This document shows, in pieces, positions 17,217 through 25,592 of a stretch of DNA of 64,000 nucleotides (positions are counted from its first letter, which is position 1; the number at the start of each line of letters is the position of its first letter). The position numbers and the translations under genes are program-made. The notes beneath the pieces are model-generated. The model was not told the origin of the DNA, made no database searches, and was given only the letters and a program-made list of their open reading frames with translations. Origin of the DNA: Methylobacterium mesophilicum SR1.6/6 (GTDB lineage Bacteria; Pseudomonadota; Alphaproteobacteria; Rhizobiales; Beijerinckiaceae); assembly GCF_000364445.2 (NCBI RefSeq), contig NZ_CP043538.1, positions 265,198 to 329,197 on the forward strand. Reading direction: 5' to 3'.

Positions 17217-17456
17217 CTACCGGGTCCCGAGCGCCTCGCGGGCCATGCTGGTGATCAGAGCGTCCCGCTTCGCCTGCCGGATGACGATGCGGGCGGCGGC
17301 GCGCGCGGCGGCGGCCCGCAGCGCGCCTTGCGGGCTTTCATCGCGTAGCGCGCGCCAAGCGAGCCTTCGAAACCAGTTCACGTTGGCCAATGCGATGGAC
17401 CGTCGCTCCGCATAACGGCCCTGATTGCTCGGTTCCGGAGCAGTCAGTGTCAACAT
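17217..17456 (-). CDS. 79-residue hypothetical basic protein
   Basis: The frame runs from ATG 17456 (MLTLTAPEPSNQGRY) to TAG 17217. The middle and end form an amphipathic, basic helical region (NVNWFRRLAWRALRDESPQG, AARIVIRQAKRDALITSMAR). There is no signal peptide or membrane span. Trp, Asn and Ile residues argue against a shadow frame. No family is known to me. It borders the A/T-rich gene-free island that follows, which would hold its promoter. Confidence 0.5.
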   Translation of the reverse strand: MLTLTAPEPSNQGRYAERRSIALANVNWFRRLAWRALRDESPQGALRAAAARAAARIVIRQAKRDALITSMAREALGTR

Positions 17457-18026
17457 GATTTCGATCCCGGAGAGGGATGCCTAACGCTTGTTCGTCACTG
17501 CTTCGGAAGATTACATTTTTCGGTGCCGATCACAATACTGATTTTCTCGGTGCGTATTCTTTTTCAGGCCGGAAGTCGCCTCAATCGCGGAAATCGGCCG
17601 TGCGCGATCCGGAATTTCACACGTACCTGTCCGTGCGCAAGGGTGTAAATCGGGATAACTCTGGCAGGCGAAACCTCTCTGAACAAACTTGCCAAGTTAT
17701 CCGTGAAAATTATGCTATAATTTTCGAAGTAATTGCTCGTGGTCGACAAAAATTTACATCCGCAGCGTTTTGGCCCTCCACTGCATGTTGAAGCGGGCGG
17801 CTATGATCGGCGTCCCGCTGCCTCCTGCGATCGCGGGATCGCTTCGGTCGGCGAATCAGAGTGTTGCACGGTGCGGCCGCCGCTGGGTCAAGGCAAAGGT
17901 GGGCGCGCGTCGTGCTCGGCGCGGGGTCGGACGAACGCGACCGTCCGAGAGCGGCCGGCCGTGCACGGACCGGGCGCGACGCCGTGAAACCCCCCGCGCG
18001 GGGTGCCGGCACGATGTCGGTGCCGA
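17457..18026. other. gene-free stretch with an A/T-rich island
   Basis: About 17480-17760 is clearly richer in A and T than its surroundings. The longest rightward frame (17477-17791) has no family features and no ribosome-binding site that I trust. The second half returns to high GC with chance frames only. The A/T-rich part may be horizontally acquired remnant DNA or a promoter region for the leftward gene at 17217-17456. Confidence 0.45.
17705..17725. promoter_or_regulatory. 9-bp A/T-rich inverted repeat
   Basis: GAAAATTAT and ATAATTTTC are perfect 9-bp arms around a 3-nt loop (GCT). The element sits in the gene-free A/T-rich island and contains TATAAT (17716-17721) on the + strand. It may be an operator, a promoter or a hairpin; there is no adjacent rightward gene to favour one. 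Confidence 0.35.
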
Positions 18027-18443
18027 TCAGGCCGGTGAGGCGAGAGGCTTGCCCTTCTCCACCGTGTAGGTCCCCGCGACGCGGGTCGCACCGGAGCCGT
18101 TGCGCAGGCTGTGCGGGGTGACCGCGGGAACCTGGAAGCTGTCCCCGGCCCGCAAGGTCCGGTTCGGCTGGCCATCGACGAACAACTCCGCCTCGCCCGC
18201 CAGGATCACCGACGACTCGATCCCCGGATGCGTGTGGCGGGCGACGGTCGCGCCCGGCGCGATCTCGGCAGCGACCTGGACGACCACATATTGTCCCCCG
18301 GGCAGCTCCTCGGTGCTGAGGATCGTCCGCGTGACACCGGATGTCTGCGCGGACGGCTGTGGCTGGGCCTCGACGGCGGTCGCCGTGAAGCCGGTCAACA
18401 CGGCGCAGAGCGCACAATCTACGAAGCCCCGTCTCGTCAGCAT
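18027..18443 (-). CDS. exported single-domain cupin protein
   Basis: The product has an N-terminal twin-arginine-like or Sec signal (MLTRRGFVDCALCAVLTGFT, ending ATAVEAQ near residue 28). A small beta-barrel cupin domain follows (about 45-130) with metal-ligand motifs ARHTHPGIESSVILAGEAEL and PAVTPHSLRN. The ATG at 18443 has GGAGG eight bases upstream; the frame's earlier ATG (18449) is too close to it. The product is predicted periplasmic. The function is unknown; similar cupins bind metals or small acids. It stands alone. Confidence 0.85.
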   Translation of the reverse strand: MLTRRGFVDCALCAVLTGFTATAVEAQPQPSAQTSGVTRTILSTEELPGGQYVVVQVAAEIAPGATVARHTHPGIESSVILAGEAELFVDGQPNRTLRAGDSFQVPAVTPHSLRNGSGATRVAGTYTVEKGKPLASPA

Positions 18444-18781
18444 GGACATGTCCTCCGTGCGGCGCGCCTACCGCGGCCCCGGGCGCCGCGTTGCTCCCGA
18501 CCCCAGCCGCGCTCTGTGTCGTAGCTTGGCGGTCAGGGGCGCGTCACGTTCGTGCCGCAGACGCGAGCTTCATCGACAGGTGCGATGAAAGGAGTTTTCC
18601 CACAATCGTCGCGGCGAAGCCGGACGAAAGCTGTCGGTTCAGGACCTTTTGCGTCCTGTGCGGGGATGGAAGCTGTATTGAGCCGTGGTCCCCTGGGGTG
18701 TCGCCACGGAACGTGGCTCGGGAGGCTCGCGGCCATGGATCGAGACGCGGAACTCCGGCGCGGCTCCGGTCTTGCTCCCAC
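18444..18781. other. intergenic stretch
   Basis: This is a 338-base gap between the leftward cupin gene and the rightward hypothetical gene at 18782. Frames here are chance frames. It should contain both divergent promoters, but I cannot place them. Confidence 0.4.
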
Positions 18782-19045
18782 ATGCCCCAGAGAAAGTCCC
18801 CCGCTCGGAGGTCCGCGGATCCCGGACCGGTCGTCGGAAAGCCGATCGCGCGAGTCGGTCTCCCGACGCGCCTCGCCGCGATCCAGGACCGGTACCGTCG
18901 CGCCCTGACGGAGGCCCTCGACCGACCCCATGGGGAGCAGGGTGACCTGACCCGCGCCGCGCTGGCGACGCTGCTGGCCGAGAAGGCCGCGCTGGGCGTC
19001 CGGGACGGTGAGGAGGCCGCCGGCGCTTCGGATCCGGCCGATTGA
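18782..19045 (+). CDS. 87-residue hypothetical protein
   Basis: I chose ATG 18782, giving MPQRKSPARRSADPGP; upstream in the same frame the translation looks like noise. The product has a basic disordered N terminus and a helical C-terminal half (TRLAAIQDRYRRALTEALD, GDLTRAALATLLAEKAALGV) ending in an acidic tail. No family is recognised. It lies 186 bases before the chemoreceptor gene on the same strand and need not be linked to it. Confidence 0.45.
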   Translation: MPQRKSPARRSADPGPVVGKPIARVGLPTRLAAIQDRYRRALTEALDRPHGEQGDLTRAALATLLAEKAALGVRDGEEAAGASDPAD

Positions 19046-19231
19046 TTCGTCGCCCGTCGGATGGAAGTGCTGGCCGCCCAGGCCGCCGGGCGTGGGGCGA
19101 GGCCGGCACAGCGCGCGGGACCTGCGTCGTCGAAGAACTGCGGGGAACCGGTTTCAGCCGCGGACACGCGCTGGTATCGGCCAGTCACGCCGTCGATCGG
19201 CGACCGCGCGGCTGAGTGGGAAGAATCGGAT

Positions 19232-20869
19232 ATGCCGAAAACGTCTGGCCTCAACCGCACCCTGGGCGGCGCCATCGGCATCATCGCCCTGGTCACGATC
19301 CTCAGCAGCGGCGCCGTCCTGATCACGCGCAACCAACTGCAGTCGGCCAACGATGCCCTCGCCCATTCGAGTCAGGTGATCCGCGCCCTCGACGGGTTCC
19401 GCGGCGCGATGCTGAACCAGGAGACCGGGCTTCGGGGCTACCTGATCACCGGCCGCGACGGGAGCCTTGAGCCCTACCGCTCGGGACGGCCGGCCCTGGA
19501 CGATGCGGTCAACCGGTTGCGGACCGAGATCGGAGCCGATGCTCAGCGCTCGGCCCTGCTGGCCGATGCCGTGACGGCGGCGCGAACATGGCAGGCCGAT
19601 ATCGGCGAGGCCGCCATCCGCCGCGCGGCCGACCCGGCCACGCGCGCGGAGGCGCTCGCCGTCGAGGCCGACGGCAAGGGCAAGGCGATGTTCGACACGC
19701 TGCGCAACAAGCTCGCCGCCATCGAGGCCCTGGAGGAGCGGACGCAGACGATGCAGCGGGCGCGGGTCCTGCAGGCCGAGCGCGACGAGAACGTCGCCCT
19801 GTGGGGCGGAACCCTGATCACGCTCCTGATCTGCGCCGGCATCGGCTGGGCGGTGAACCGGCTGGTCGTCCGCCCGCTGCTGCGCGTGATGGCCTTCGTC
19901 GAGCAGGTCGGCGCGGGCGACCTGTCAGGCCGCCTCGAGGCGGGCGTCCGTGGCGAGGTCGGCCGTCTTGCGGGGACCTTGAACGCGATGGTGTCCGGGC
20001 TGTCGGACCTTGCGCGGACCAACCGGGCGGCGACGGCCGACCTGAACGCGGCGGCGGCCGAGATCCGCGCCTCGGCGCAGGAGCAGGCGGCCTCGGTCGA
20101 GCAGCAGTTCGCGGCCGTGCAGGAGACGGCGGCCACGGTCGACGAGATCACGCACTCGGGCGCGCAGATCTCGAAGCGCGCCACCGAGGTGATCGCCACC
20201 GCCCAGGCGACCGCCCAGACCTCGCGCCAGGGCCTGCGGGCGGTCTCCGACACGGCCAAGGCGATGGAGGCGATCCGCGAGCAGGCGGAAGCGGTGGCCG
20301 GCAACATCGTCAGCCTGTCGGAGAAGACCCAGACGATCGGCGACATCATCGGGACGGTCAACGACATCTCGGAGCGCACGCACCTGCTGGCGCTGAACGC
20401 GGCCATCGAGGCGGCGGCGGCCGGCGAGAGCGGCCTGAGCTTTGCGGTCGTGGCCTCCGAGATGAAGCTTCTGGCCGATCAGGCGAAGGCGGCCACCGGC
20501 CAGGTGCGGGGTCTGCTGGGCGAGATCCAGCGGGGCATCAACACGTCGGTGATGCTGACGGAGGAGGCGGTGAAGCGGGCGGCGGCGGGCAAGACGCGCT
20601 CGGACACGACGCAGCGCACGATCGAGGAGATCACCGCGCGGGTGGAGGAGAACGTGCAGACGTTCCAGCAGATCGTGGCCTCGACGAACCAGCAGCAGCT
20701 CGGGATCGAGCAGGTGATGGGGGCGCTGCAGAACATCCGGCAGGCCAGCCAGCAGACCGCGGCCGGCACGCGGCAGGTGGAGGCGGCCTCCGCCAACCTC
20801 ACCGAACTCGCCCAGGCCCTCATGGCCCTGGCCGAACGATACCGGCACGAGAACCCGACGATCCGATGA
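19232..20869 (+). CDS. methyl-accepting chemotaxis protein with CHASE3-type sensor
   Basis: This inner-membrane chemoreceptor has 545 residues: TM1 (about 10-32, GAIGIIALVTILSSGAVLI), a periplasmic CHASE3-like domain (about 35-180, with NQETGLRGYLITGRDGSLE), TM2 (about 193-213), a HAMP domain (about 214-265) and a signalling helical hairpin. The hairpin tip reads ISERTHLLALNAAIEAAAAG, a variant of the usual QTNLLALNAAIEAARAG. The ATG at 19232 opens MPKTSGLNRT. No CWxxF-type CheR tether is seen at the C terminus (RHENPTIR). No che genes are nearby. The ligand is unknown. Confidence 0.93.
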   Translation: MPKTSGLNRTLGGAIGIIALVTILSSGAVLITRNQLQSANDALAHSSQVIRALDGFRGAMLNQETGLRGYLITGRDGSLEPYRSGRPALDDAVNRLRTEIGADAQRSALLADAVTAARTWQADIGEAAIRRAADPATRAEALAVEADGKGKAMFDTLRNKLAAIEALEERTQTMQRARVLQAERDENVALWGGTLITLLICAGIGWAVNRLVVRPLLRVMAFVEQVGAGDLSGRLEAGVRGEVGRLAGTLNAMVSGLSDLARTNRAATADLNAAAAEIRASAQEQAASVEQQFAAVQETAATVDEITHSGAQISKRATEVIATAQATAQTSRQGLRAVSDTAKAMEAIREQAEAVAGNIVSLSEKTQTIGDIIGTVNDISERTHLLALNAAIEAAAAGESGLSFAVVASEMKLLADQAKAATGQVRGLLGEIQRGINTSVMLTEEAVKRAAAGKTRSDTTQRTIEEITARVEENVQTFQQIVASTNQQQLGIEQVMGALQNIRQASQQTAAGTRQVEAASANLTELAQALMALAERYRHENPTIR

Positions 20870-20961
20870 ACGCACCGTCCGGATCCGGTTCACGGGCGGC
20901 GTCGCATCCTCCTCTCATCCGGTCCGGCACATTCGGACCAGATTGGGCAGGAGATCGTGTG

Positions 20962-21279
20962 ATGATGCGCTCCCGGACGTTCGGAATGGCCGCGCTGTTG
21001 GCGGCAGGTCTCGCCACCGCCACGGCGGCGGAAGCGGCGCCCTTCGGCTACGGACCGCTCGATGGACCGCCCGACGGCGCGCTCCCGATCGAGCGTGTCG
21101 CCGGCGGCTGCGGACCCGGCTTCCATCCGAACCCGTGGGGGCATTGCCGTCCCAATGAGCGCGGCTGGGGCTGGGGCGGCCCGCGGGGACCCTACAGCGG
21201 CCGGCCCGGCTACGGATACGGATATGAGCGCGGTCCGGGCGGCTACGACGGCCCGCGCCGGTTCTACGGCGGCTGGTGA
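20962..21279 (+). CDS. exported GCG_CRPN-type Gly/Tyr-rich protein
   Basis: The 105-residue product has a Sec signal peptide (MMRSRTFGMAALLAAGLATA, cleavage near AEAA-PFG). The motif GCGPGFHPNPWGHCRPN, the hallmark of the GCG_CRPN family, is followed by a low-complexity Gly/Tyr/Arg/Pro tail (GYGYGYERGPGGYDGP, ending RFYGGW). AGGAG at 20949-20953 sets the start. Such proteins are exported and of unknown role; the paired cysteines may form a disulfide. A similar Gly/Tyr-rich protein without that motif is encoded at 53526-53789. Confidence 0.8.
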   Translation: MMRSRTFGMAALLAAGLATATAAEAAPFGYGPLDGPPDGALPIERVAGGCGPGFHPNPWGHCRPNERGWGWGGPRGPYSGRPGYGYGYERGPGGYDGPRRFYGGW

Positions 21280-21294
21280 GCCCGGCGCCCGGCC

Positions 21295-21636
21295 TCACGG
21301 GGTCCAGCCGGGCAGCCCCGTCCAGGCGTCCCGGATGAAGGCGAGCCGCTGCGCGGCGCGGGCGGGGTCGGCGTCCGCGACCTGATGCAGCGCGGCGTCC
21401 ATCGCGTCGGTTCCGCCGAGCGCCGCCGCGGCCTCGCCCTGGCGGCGCAGAGCCGAACGGTGCGCCCGCATCGCCGGCCCCGCCTTCGGCCCGGCCTCGA
21501 TCGCCTCTAGGGTCATGACGAGGGCGGCCACGACCGGGGCGACCTCGCGCCAGGACGGGACCGGCGGCCGCTCGGGCGCGGCCGGAGGCTCCGGGGCCGG
21601 CGGTGCGGAGAAGCTGGTTGTCAGCGGGCGCTTCAA
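21295..21636 (-). CDS. 113-residue hypothetical protein
   Basis: The ATG at 21636 opens MKRPLTTSFSAPPAPEPPAA, a disordered Pro/Ala-rich first third. A helical domain follows (about 30-110), including WREVAPVVAALVMTLEAIEA and ATQRL-like helices ending RDAWTGLPGWTP. There is no convincing membrane span. No family is recognised. It is divergent from the membrane-protein gene at 21714, and a 12-bp palindrome (21684-21695) lies in the shared 77-bp spacer. It converges with the GCG_CRPN gene. Confidence 0.6.
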   Translation of the reverse strand: MKRPLTTSFSAPPAPEPPAAPERPPVPSWREVAPVVAALVMTLEAIEAGPKAGPAMRAHRSALRRQGEAAAALGGTDAMDAALHQVADADPARAAQRLAFIRDAWTGLPGWTP

Positions 21637-21713
21637 GTCGAGCCTCCTCGGACGGAGCCGGATGGGTCAAAGATCGGCCGGCACGTGAGCTCACGGGAGC
21701 TTAGGAGGCGCGC

Positions 21714-22046
21714 ATGGCCGAAAGGCGGAAGATCCGCGGATCCGACGGGGAGGCGCTGTCGCGCCACATCCTGCCGAGCGCGGGGACGATGGTGGGCGTC
21801 TGCACCACCCTGATCGGTCTCGTGAAGATCGTCGAGGGGCGCGTCGGCCCCAGCCACGTCGACGAGGCGGCGGCCCTGACGGCTATCCTGTTCCTGGTCG
21901 GCGCGATCGCGTCCTACCTGTCGATCCGCCTGGAGGCCGAGAGTGACCGCACGGTCCGCCTGGAGCGGTGCGCCGACATTTGCTTCGTTCTCGGCTTGGT
22001 CAGCCTGACGATGATCGCGGTCCTGTTCGCCTATGAGACGATCTGA
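21714..22046 (+). CDS. hypothetical integral membrane protein, about three spans
   Basis: A strong AGGAGG (21703-21708) precedes ATG 21714 by five bases. The 110-residue product has a polar N terminus and three hydrophobic segments: about 23-42 (SAGTMVGVCTTLIGLVKIV), 52-70 (ALTAILFLVGAIASYLSI) and 88-108 (CFVLGLVSLTMIAVLFAY). A charged loop lies between the last two. No catalytic motif or named family is recognised. It is transcribed away from the gene at 21295-21636. Confidence 0.75.
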   Translation: MAERRKIRGSDGEALSRHILPSAGTMVGVCTTLIGLVKIVEGRVGPSHVDEAAALTAILFLVGAIASYLSIRLEAESDRTVRLERCADICFVLGLVSLTMIAVLFAYETI

Positions 22047-22226
22047 CGGCCGCCGTCCGACCTCGGGCAGGGCTGTCCCCGCGCAGGATCGCGAAGCTTC
22101 GGACCAGGCTGGCGCCGGGGGCTTGATTAAAAGTATCCATTACCGACGTGTGGATACCAATTCTGTACCGATACTCAGAGCCGTCAAAAGAGACTATCGT
22201 GCTTCGACATGGAGCGGGAGTTCGGC

Positions 22227-22454
22227 ATGTCGGACGGCGATGCCTTCGCCCACGAAATCGCGGCCCTTCTGATCGCCGATATCAAGACGTCGGGCGCGCG
22301 AACCCGCGCCGAGATCGAGAATGCCTGCCAGATCTCACTCAAGAGCCTGCTGGGCGACGCCGCGGTGCCGCATCAGATCGCCGTCCTGATGCCGATCGGT
22401 CTCGAACGCTGGCCCCGCGTGGTCGTCCAGGGGCGACGGCTGCCGGACGTCTGA
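22227..22454 (+). CDS. 75-residue hypothetical protein
   Basis: ATG 22227 has GGGAG six bases upstream, so I prefer it to the earlier in-frame ATG at 22209. The product starts MSDGDAFAHEIAALLIADIK and contains TRAEIENACQISLKSLLGDA, an amphipathic helical pattern, then LERWPRVVVQGRRLPDV. It is predicted cytoplasmic. No family is recognised. The preceding spacer (22047-22226) has an A/T-rich patch near 22125-22195 that likely holds its promoter. Confidence 0.6.
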   Translation: MSDGDAFAHEIAALLIADIKTSGARTRAEIENACQISLKSLLGDAAVPHQIAVLMPIGLERWPRVVVQGRRLPDV

Positions 22455-22492
22455 CGGGGCCGAAGGGACCGCGTCACGATCCGGGACGATCC

Positions 22493-22756
22493 TCAGCGTC
22501 CTGTCACGCCCGTCCCGCCGGTCGGCCCGATCGCGTTCGGACCGGTGTTCGGCGCGGGCGTCGCGGCCTGATTGCGCTGGAGGTCCATCCGCAGCGTGTC
22601 GCTTCGGGTCGTCTGCTCCTGTTGCAGGGAGCGCATCTGGCCGCGTGTCCCCAGGGACCGGTTCGCGGCGTTGGGATCCTGCTGCTGCACCTGTGCCAGG
22701 GCCGGGGGCGCGGCCAGCGACGTCAGGCAGAGGCTGGCGAGGATGAGGCGGCGCAT
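22493..22756 (-). CDS. small exported hypothetical protein
   Basis: ATG 22756 gives MRRLILASLCLTSLAAPPALA, a clear Sec signal peptide with an AxA cleavage site near residue 21. The mature part (about 66 residues) is Gln/Asn/Thr-rich (QVQQQDPNAANRSLGTRGQM), mostly helical, and ends GPTGGTGVTGR. It is predicted periplasmic. No family is recognised. It converges with the gene at 22227-22454. Confidence 0.7.
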   Translation of the reverse strand: MRRLILASLCLTSLAAPPALAQVQQQDPNAANRSLGTRGQMRSLQQEQTTRSDTLRMDLQRNQAATPAPNTGPNAIGPTGGTGVTGR

Positions 22757-23005
22757 GGTGGGGCTCGCGCGGTCAGGGATTCGATAGTCTGACACGATAA
22801 GGGCCTGCCGGGTTCCCTGCGGATCACGATCCCCCCTCGCCGGCACGGCGCAGCAGGTCAGGCCCGTGCGGTCCGGTTGACCGGTGATCAGGAGCGGCCG
22901 GCATCCGCACCCAGGGTTAGCGGAGCCTTGCGCTCCGGCGCGACGCTTTACGTCCCGTTAAGGAGTTCCGGCGAAGCTCGCGGCGGCCAGCGGGAGAGTC
23001 GCCCT

Positions 23006-23296
23006 ATGCGTGCATTGACGGCGGAGGATGAGCAAGCTGTCGAGCGCCTGACGCTCCGGCTGCTTCACGACGCCTATTGCGATCTCGCGGCCGTGCTCCG
23101 CAGCGCGCAGCCGCAGGCGGCCGCGGCGATCCTCGACGTCATGGAGCAGCGGGTGACCGACGTGCTCACCCGGATCTGCCGACAGGGTCTGGAGGGCGAA
23201 GCCTCCGCGGCGATCGCCATCGCGGTCGGTGAGCGGATCAGCGAGATCATGGATCAGGCGAACGGACGGAGCGGCCAGCCGGCGCTGGCGGCCTGA
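23006..23296 (+). CDS. 96-residue hypothetical protein
   Basis: ATG 23006 opens MRALTAEDEQAVERLTLRLL; the upstream in-frame extension to 22877 is Arg-rich noise. The product is nearly all helical, with regular hydrophobic spacing (HDAYCDLAAVLRSAQPQA, AILDVMEQRVTDVLTRICRQ, AIAIAVGERISEIMDQAN). It is probably a small four-helix or dimeric helical protein. There is no membrane span or signal. No family is recognised. GGGAG upstream supports the start. Confidence 0.65.
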   Translation: MRALTAEDEQAVERLTLRLLHDAYCDLAAVLRSAQPQAAAAILDVMEQRVTDVLTRICRQGLEGEASAAIAIAVGERISEIMDQANGRSGQPALAA

Positions 23297-23710
23297 ACGG
23301 GCGTCGACCCGTCAGGCTTAGCCGCGCGATCGCACTGTCCCGGGCGCAGCCGCGCCGTACGGAAGGCCGCCCATACGTCTCTGGCTCAGCGATCAGCTGT
23401 TGATGCCAAAACAGACGACGGCGGGATCGCTCGCGCATCCCCGGAGCCGCGCGACATCGTCGTTCGCGGCCCCGCTGAGCAGGGCCTTGCACTTGGATGG
23501 CGAACGCGATCGGGTTGAAGATGAGGCTGTGAGCTGAAGGGGCGAACGTAATCCTCGCCGGGCCTTTCGAATTTGCGCACAGGTGAGGTCGGCTCTTCTG
23601 CGATCGGCCCCCAAGACCATGGCGCGCCTCGCGGAACCGTCGCAGCGACCACCGAGACATGCACGGCCTTGTAAATCTCACAGACGCGCTGCGGTTCGGC
23701 TAGGGTTGGT
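23297..23710. other. intergenic stretch, possible gene remnant
   Basis: No intact gene is seen. A leftward frame ending at 23393 (CKALLSGAANDDVARLRGCA, then SDPAVVCFGINS) has protein-like composition in its last 35 codons. It lacks a plausible start and could be the decayed end of a gene. The rest is chance frames. This gap separates the hypothetical genes from the GNAT gene. Confidence 0.35.
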
Positions 23711-24343
23711 TTAAATATTTAACTCCATCCGAAGCAGAGCAAGATCTGATCTCGACGCTTCTGGATCGGGAATGAGTTTATAGCCGTCATCGAAATTCTG
23801 TCTTCGAAGTGGTGTGGAGGAGACTGCGCCGAATCCGACGCGTTCATAGTGCCTGATCGCCTTCACGTTTTCGGACAGGACATGCAGGTAAAATTTCTTG
23901 ATGCTCATGGACTCGGATGCCCAGCCGATCAATGCAAGCTGGGCATGCTGCATGAAAGATTTATGTTTCACATCTTCGCTGCGTATGACGTTATCGAGCT
24001 CGGCGGATTCGCCTGATATATGTGCGAGACCGAAATTTCCCACGAACCTGTCGTACTCCTTCAGCAGGAACAACACACGGGTGTTGTCGGGAAGGTATAT
24101 GGTTTGAAGATATCGCTTGGTCGAGTCTAGGGTCGGATTGAAGACTGTAAGAAATCGATCCCTGTGATTCGAGCGCCACTTGCAAAGCATTGCCACGGTG
24201 TCATGTTCCGAGGCGATGTCGCGGGTGATAAGACAAAGTTCACCGATCCTCTCGCCGGCCGGGGACAAGATCCGATAAGGATTCCACGGCACGGCGCCGC
24301 ATTTCAGGCGCGCCACGAAATTTCCTTCTGGAGATGTCGACAT
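23711..24343 (-). CDS. GNAT-family N-acetyltransferase
   Basis: The 210-residue product starts MSTSPEGNFVARLKCG at ATG 24343 with GAGG upstream. It has the GNAT fold layout: an acceptor-side N-terminal part (LITRDIASEHDTVAMLCKWR), the core strand FLLKEYDRFVGNFGLAHI and the C-terminal FYLHVLSENVKAIRHYERVGF, the acetyl-CoA-side motif of sugar and ribosomal acetyltransferases. Its layout resembles PseH-type nucleotide-sugar acetyltransferases. The coding DNA is visibly lower in GC than neighbouring genes, a sign of transfer. It lies 0.5 kb from the polysaccharide operon on the same strand and might acetylate an amino sugar made by the DegT enzyme. That link is inference. Confidence 0.75.
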   Translation of the reverse strand: MSTSPEGNFVARLKCGAVPWNPYRILSPAGERIGELCLITRDIASEHDTVAMLCKWRSNHRDRFLTVFNPTLDSTKRYLQTIYLPDNTRVLFLLKEYDRFVGNFGLAHISGESAELDNVIRSEDVKHKSFMQHAQLALIGWASESMSIKKFYLHVLSENVKAIRHYERVGFGAVSSTPLRRQNFDDGYKLIPDPEASRSDLALLRMELNI

Positions 24344-24842
24344 CGGTTCCTCGCCGCCTCGATCCTGCAGAATTGGCTTTGTCGATCCCTGCTCGTCGAA
24401 GCGCATACACGACGGTATCGCTCCAGATCCCTCGGGCGGAAGCGGCGCGCCGGGCAGTCACATCAGGAGGGACCTTGGGCCATCTCGCCTTAGGCCGGCT
24501 GCACCGCACTCAACCGGTCCGATCACGCGAGCCGGATGGGGCAGCCACTTCGGCATCTGGACCGGACGCGAAGGCGGCCCGAAGCGCCGAAGCATCGGAA
24601 CAGGCCGCCCGTCGTGAGCCTTCTTCCGAAGTCATTGTGATCGATCGGGCGAGACGATCCATCATTTGGGTCGTCCGCTCCGTATACTCATCCCCGCGCG
24701 CCTGAGGCCCCGTTACGCAGATCGCCTTGACCAGCAAATGGGTTTGCAGGCCGGGGTCATGGCTGCGCGCTGAATGCTCGAGACGTTTTCATCGACGATA
24801 ATCCGACGCCGTTGTGGGCGATATTCGGTCGATTGGAGTAGA
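24344..24842. other. intergenic stretch before the polysaccharide operon
   Basis: This 499-base gap has no convincing gene. The leftward frame 24510-24737 (MLVKAICVTGPQARGDEYTE) is a weak candidate without family features. The rightward frame 24334-24705 looks like chance. Promoter signals for the GNAT gene should lie at its left edge. Confidence 0.4.
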
Positions 24843-25592
24843 TTAATCTTGTTTCCGGATCAGGTATCCGCCGGGAGAGCTGGAGAACACGAGTTTTCCG
24901 TTAATGGTCGGATCGGGTTCGAAGCGATCCGTCTCATCAAGGTAGGCCTGCAACGCCGCGCGTGGTTCGTTTCCCGGATGCCAGATCTTGGAGCGCTTGC
25001 GCGGCGTCTGGGAAGCCTCGAGATGGCCGAGCACTGTGTCGGCCACCACGAGGTACTGACCTGGCGTCACCAGGGGACCGTAGGTGCGCAACTCGTCCAG
25101 CACGTGATCGCGGCTGTGATCGCTGTCGAGGACCACCATGACCGAAGCGCCTGCCGGTATGGCCTCGCGCACCCGCCGCAGCGTGTCGTCGGCCGTGGCA
25201 GGCCCTTCGATCAGTTCGACGCGCCCGGCCATCGGATGCGTCTCGATCGCCGCACGGTTGTGCGCCCGAATGTCGATGTCGACGCCGATGACTTTGCCCT
25301 TGCCGATGAGCTGCAGGATCGCGGCCATAAAGATGACCGAGCCGCCCCGGGCGACGCCGGTCTCGATGATCACGTCGGGCTTCGTGGCCCAGATCACCTC
25401 CTGCGTCGCCATGACGTCGGCGGGGTGCTGGATGATCGGCAGCCCGAGGAAGCTCCAGAGATAGGTGTAATCGTAGGCATCCACCGCGAGCAGCGCCTCG
25501 ACGGTCTGCGTGAAGACGGCTTGGTCGCGACCGAGCGCGAGGCACATCGCGCGTTTGTGGTCCTCGAACGCTGTCCGGTCGTCTGTGGTCAT
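24843..25592 (-). CDS. CmcI/RmlM-like SAM-dependent methyltransferase (cephalosporin hydroxylase family)
   Basis: The 249-residue product matches the CmcI family, whose members include cephalosporin-biosynthesis proteins and rhamnosyl O-methyltransferases. It shows the SAM-binding segment DVIIETGVARGGSVIFMAAI (about 90-110), an acidic strand end VIGVDIDIRAHN (about 121-132) and VMVVLDSDHSRDHVLDEL, the family's D-S-D-H motif. It overlaps the DegT gene by four bases (ATGA) at the end of the CDP-sugar operon. An O-methylation of a deoxysugar residue on the growing polysaccharide is most likely. The substrate is inferred from context only. Confidence 0.85.
   Translation of the reverse strand: MTTDDRTAFEDHKRAMCLALGRDQAVFTQTVEALLAVDAYDYTYLWSFLGLPIIQHPADVMATQEVIWATKPDVIIETGVARGGSVIFMAAILQLIGKGKVIGVDIDIRAHNRAAIETHPMAGRVELIEGPATADDTLRRVREAIPAGASVMVVLDSDHSRDHVLDELRTYGPLVTPGQYLVVADTVLGHLEASQTPRKRSKIWHPGNEPRAALQAYLDETDRFEPDPTINGKLVFSSSPGGYLIRKQD

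Noticed and set aside
17477..17791. 105-codon rightward frame in the A/T-rich island
   Set aside because: It uses A/T-rich codons only because the DNA is A/T-rich; no ribosome-binding site, no family features.
21684..21695. 12-bp palindrome CGTGAGCTCACG between divergent small genes
   Set aside because: A palindrome of this length is expected several times by chance in 64 kb; no second copy nearby.
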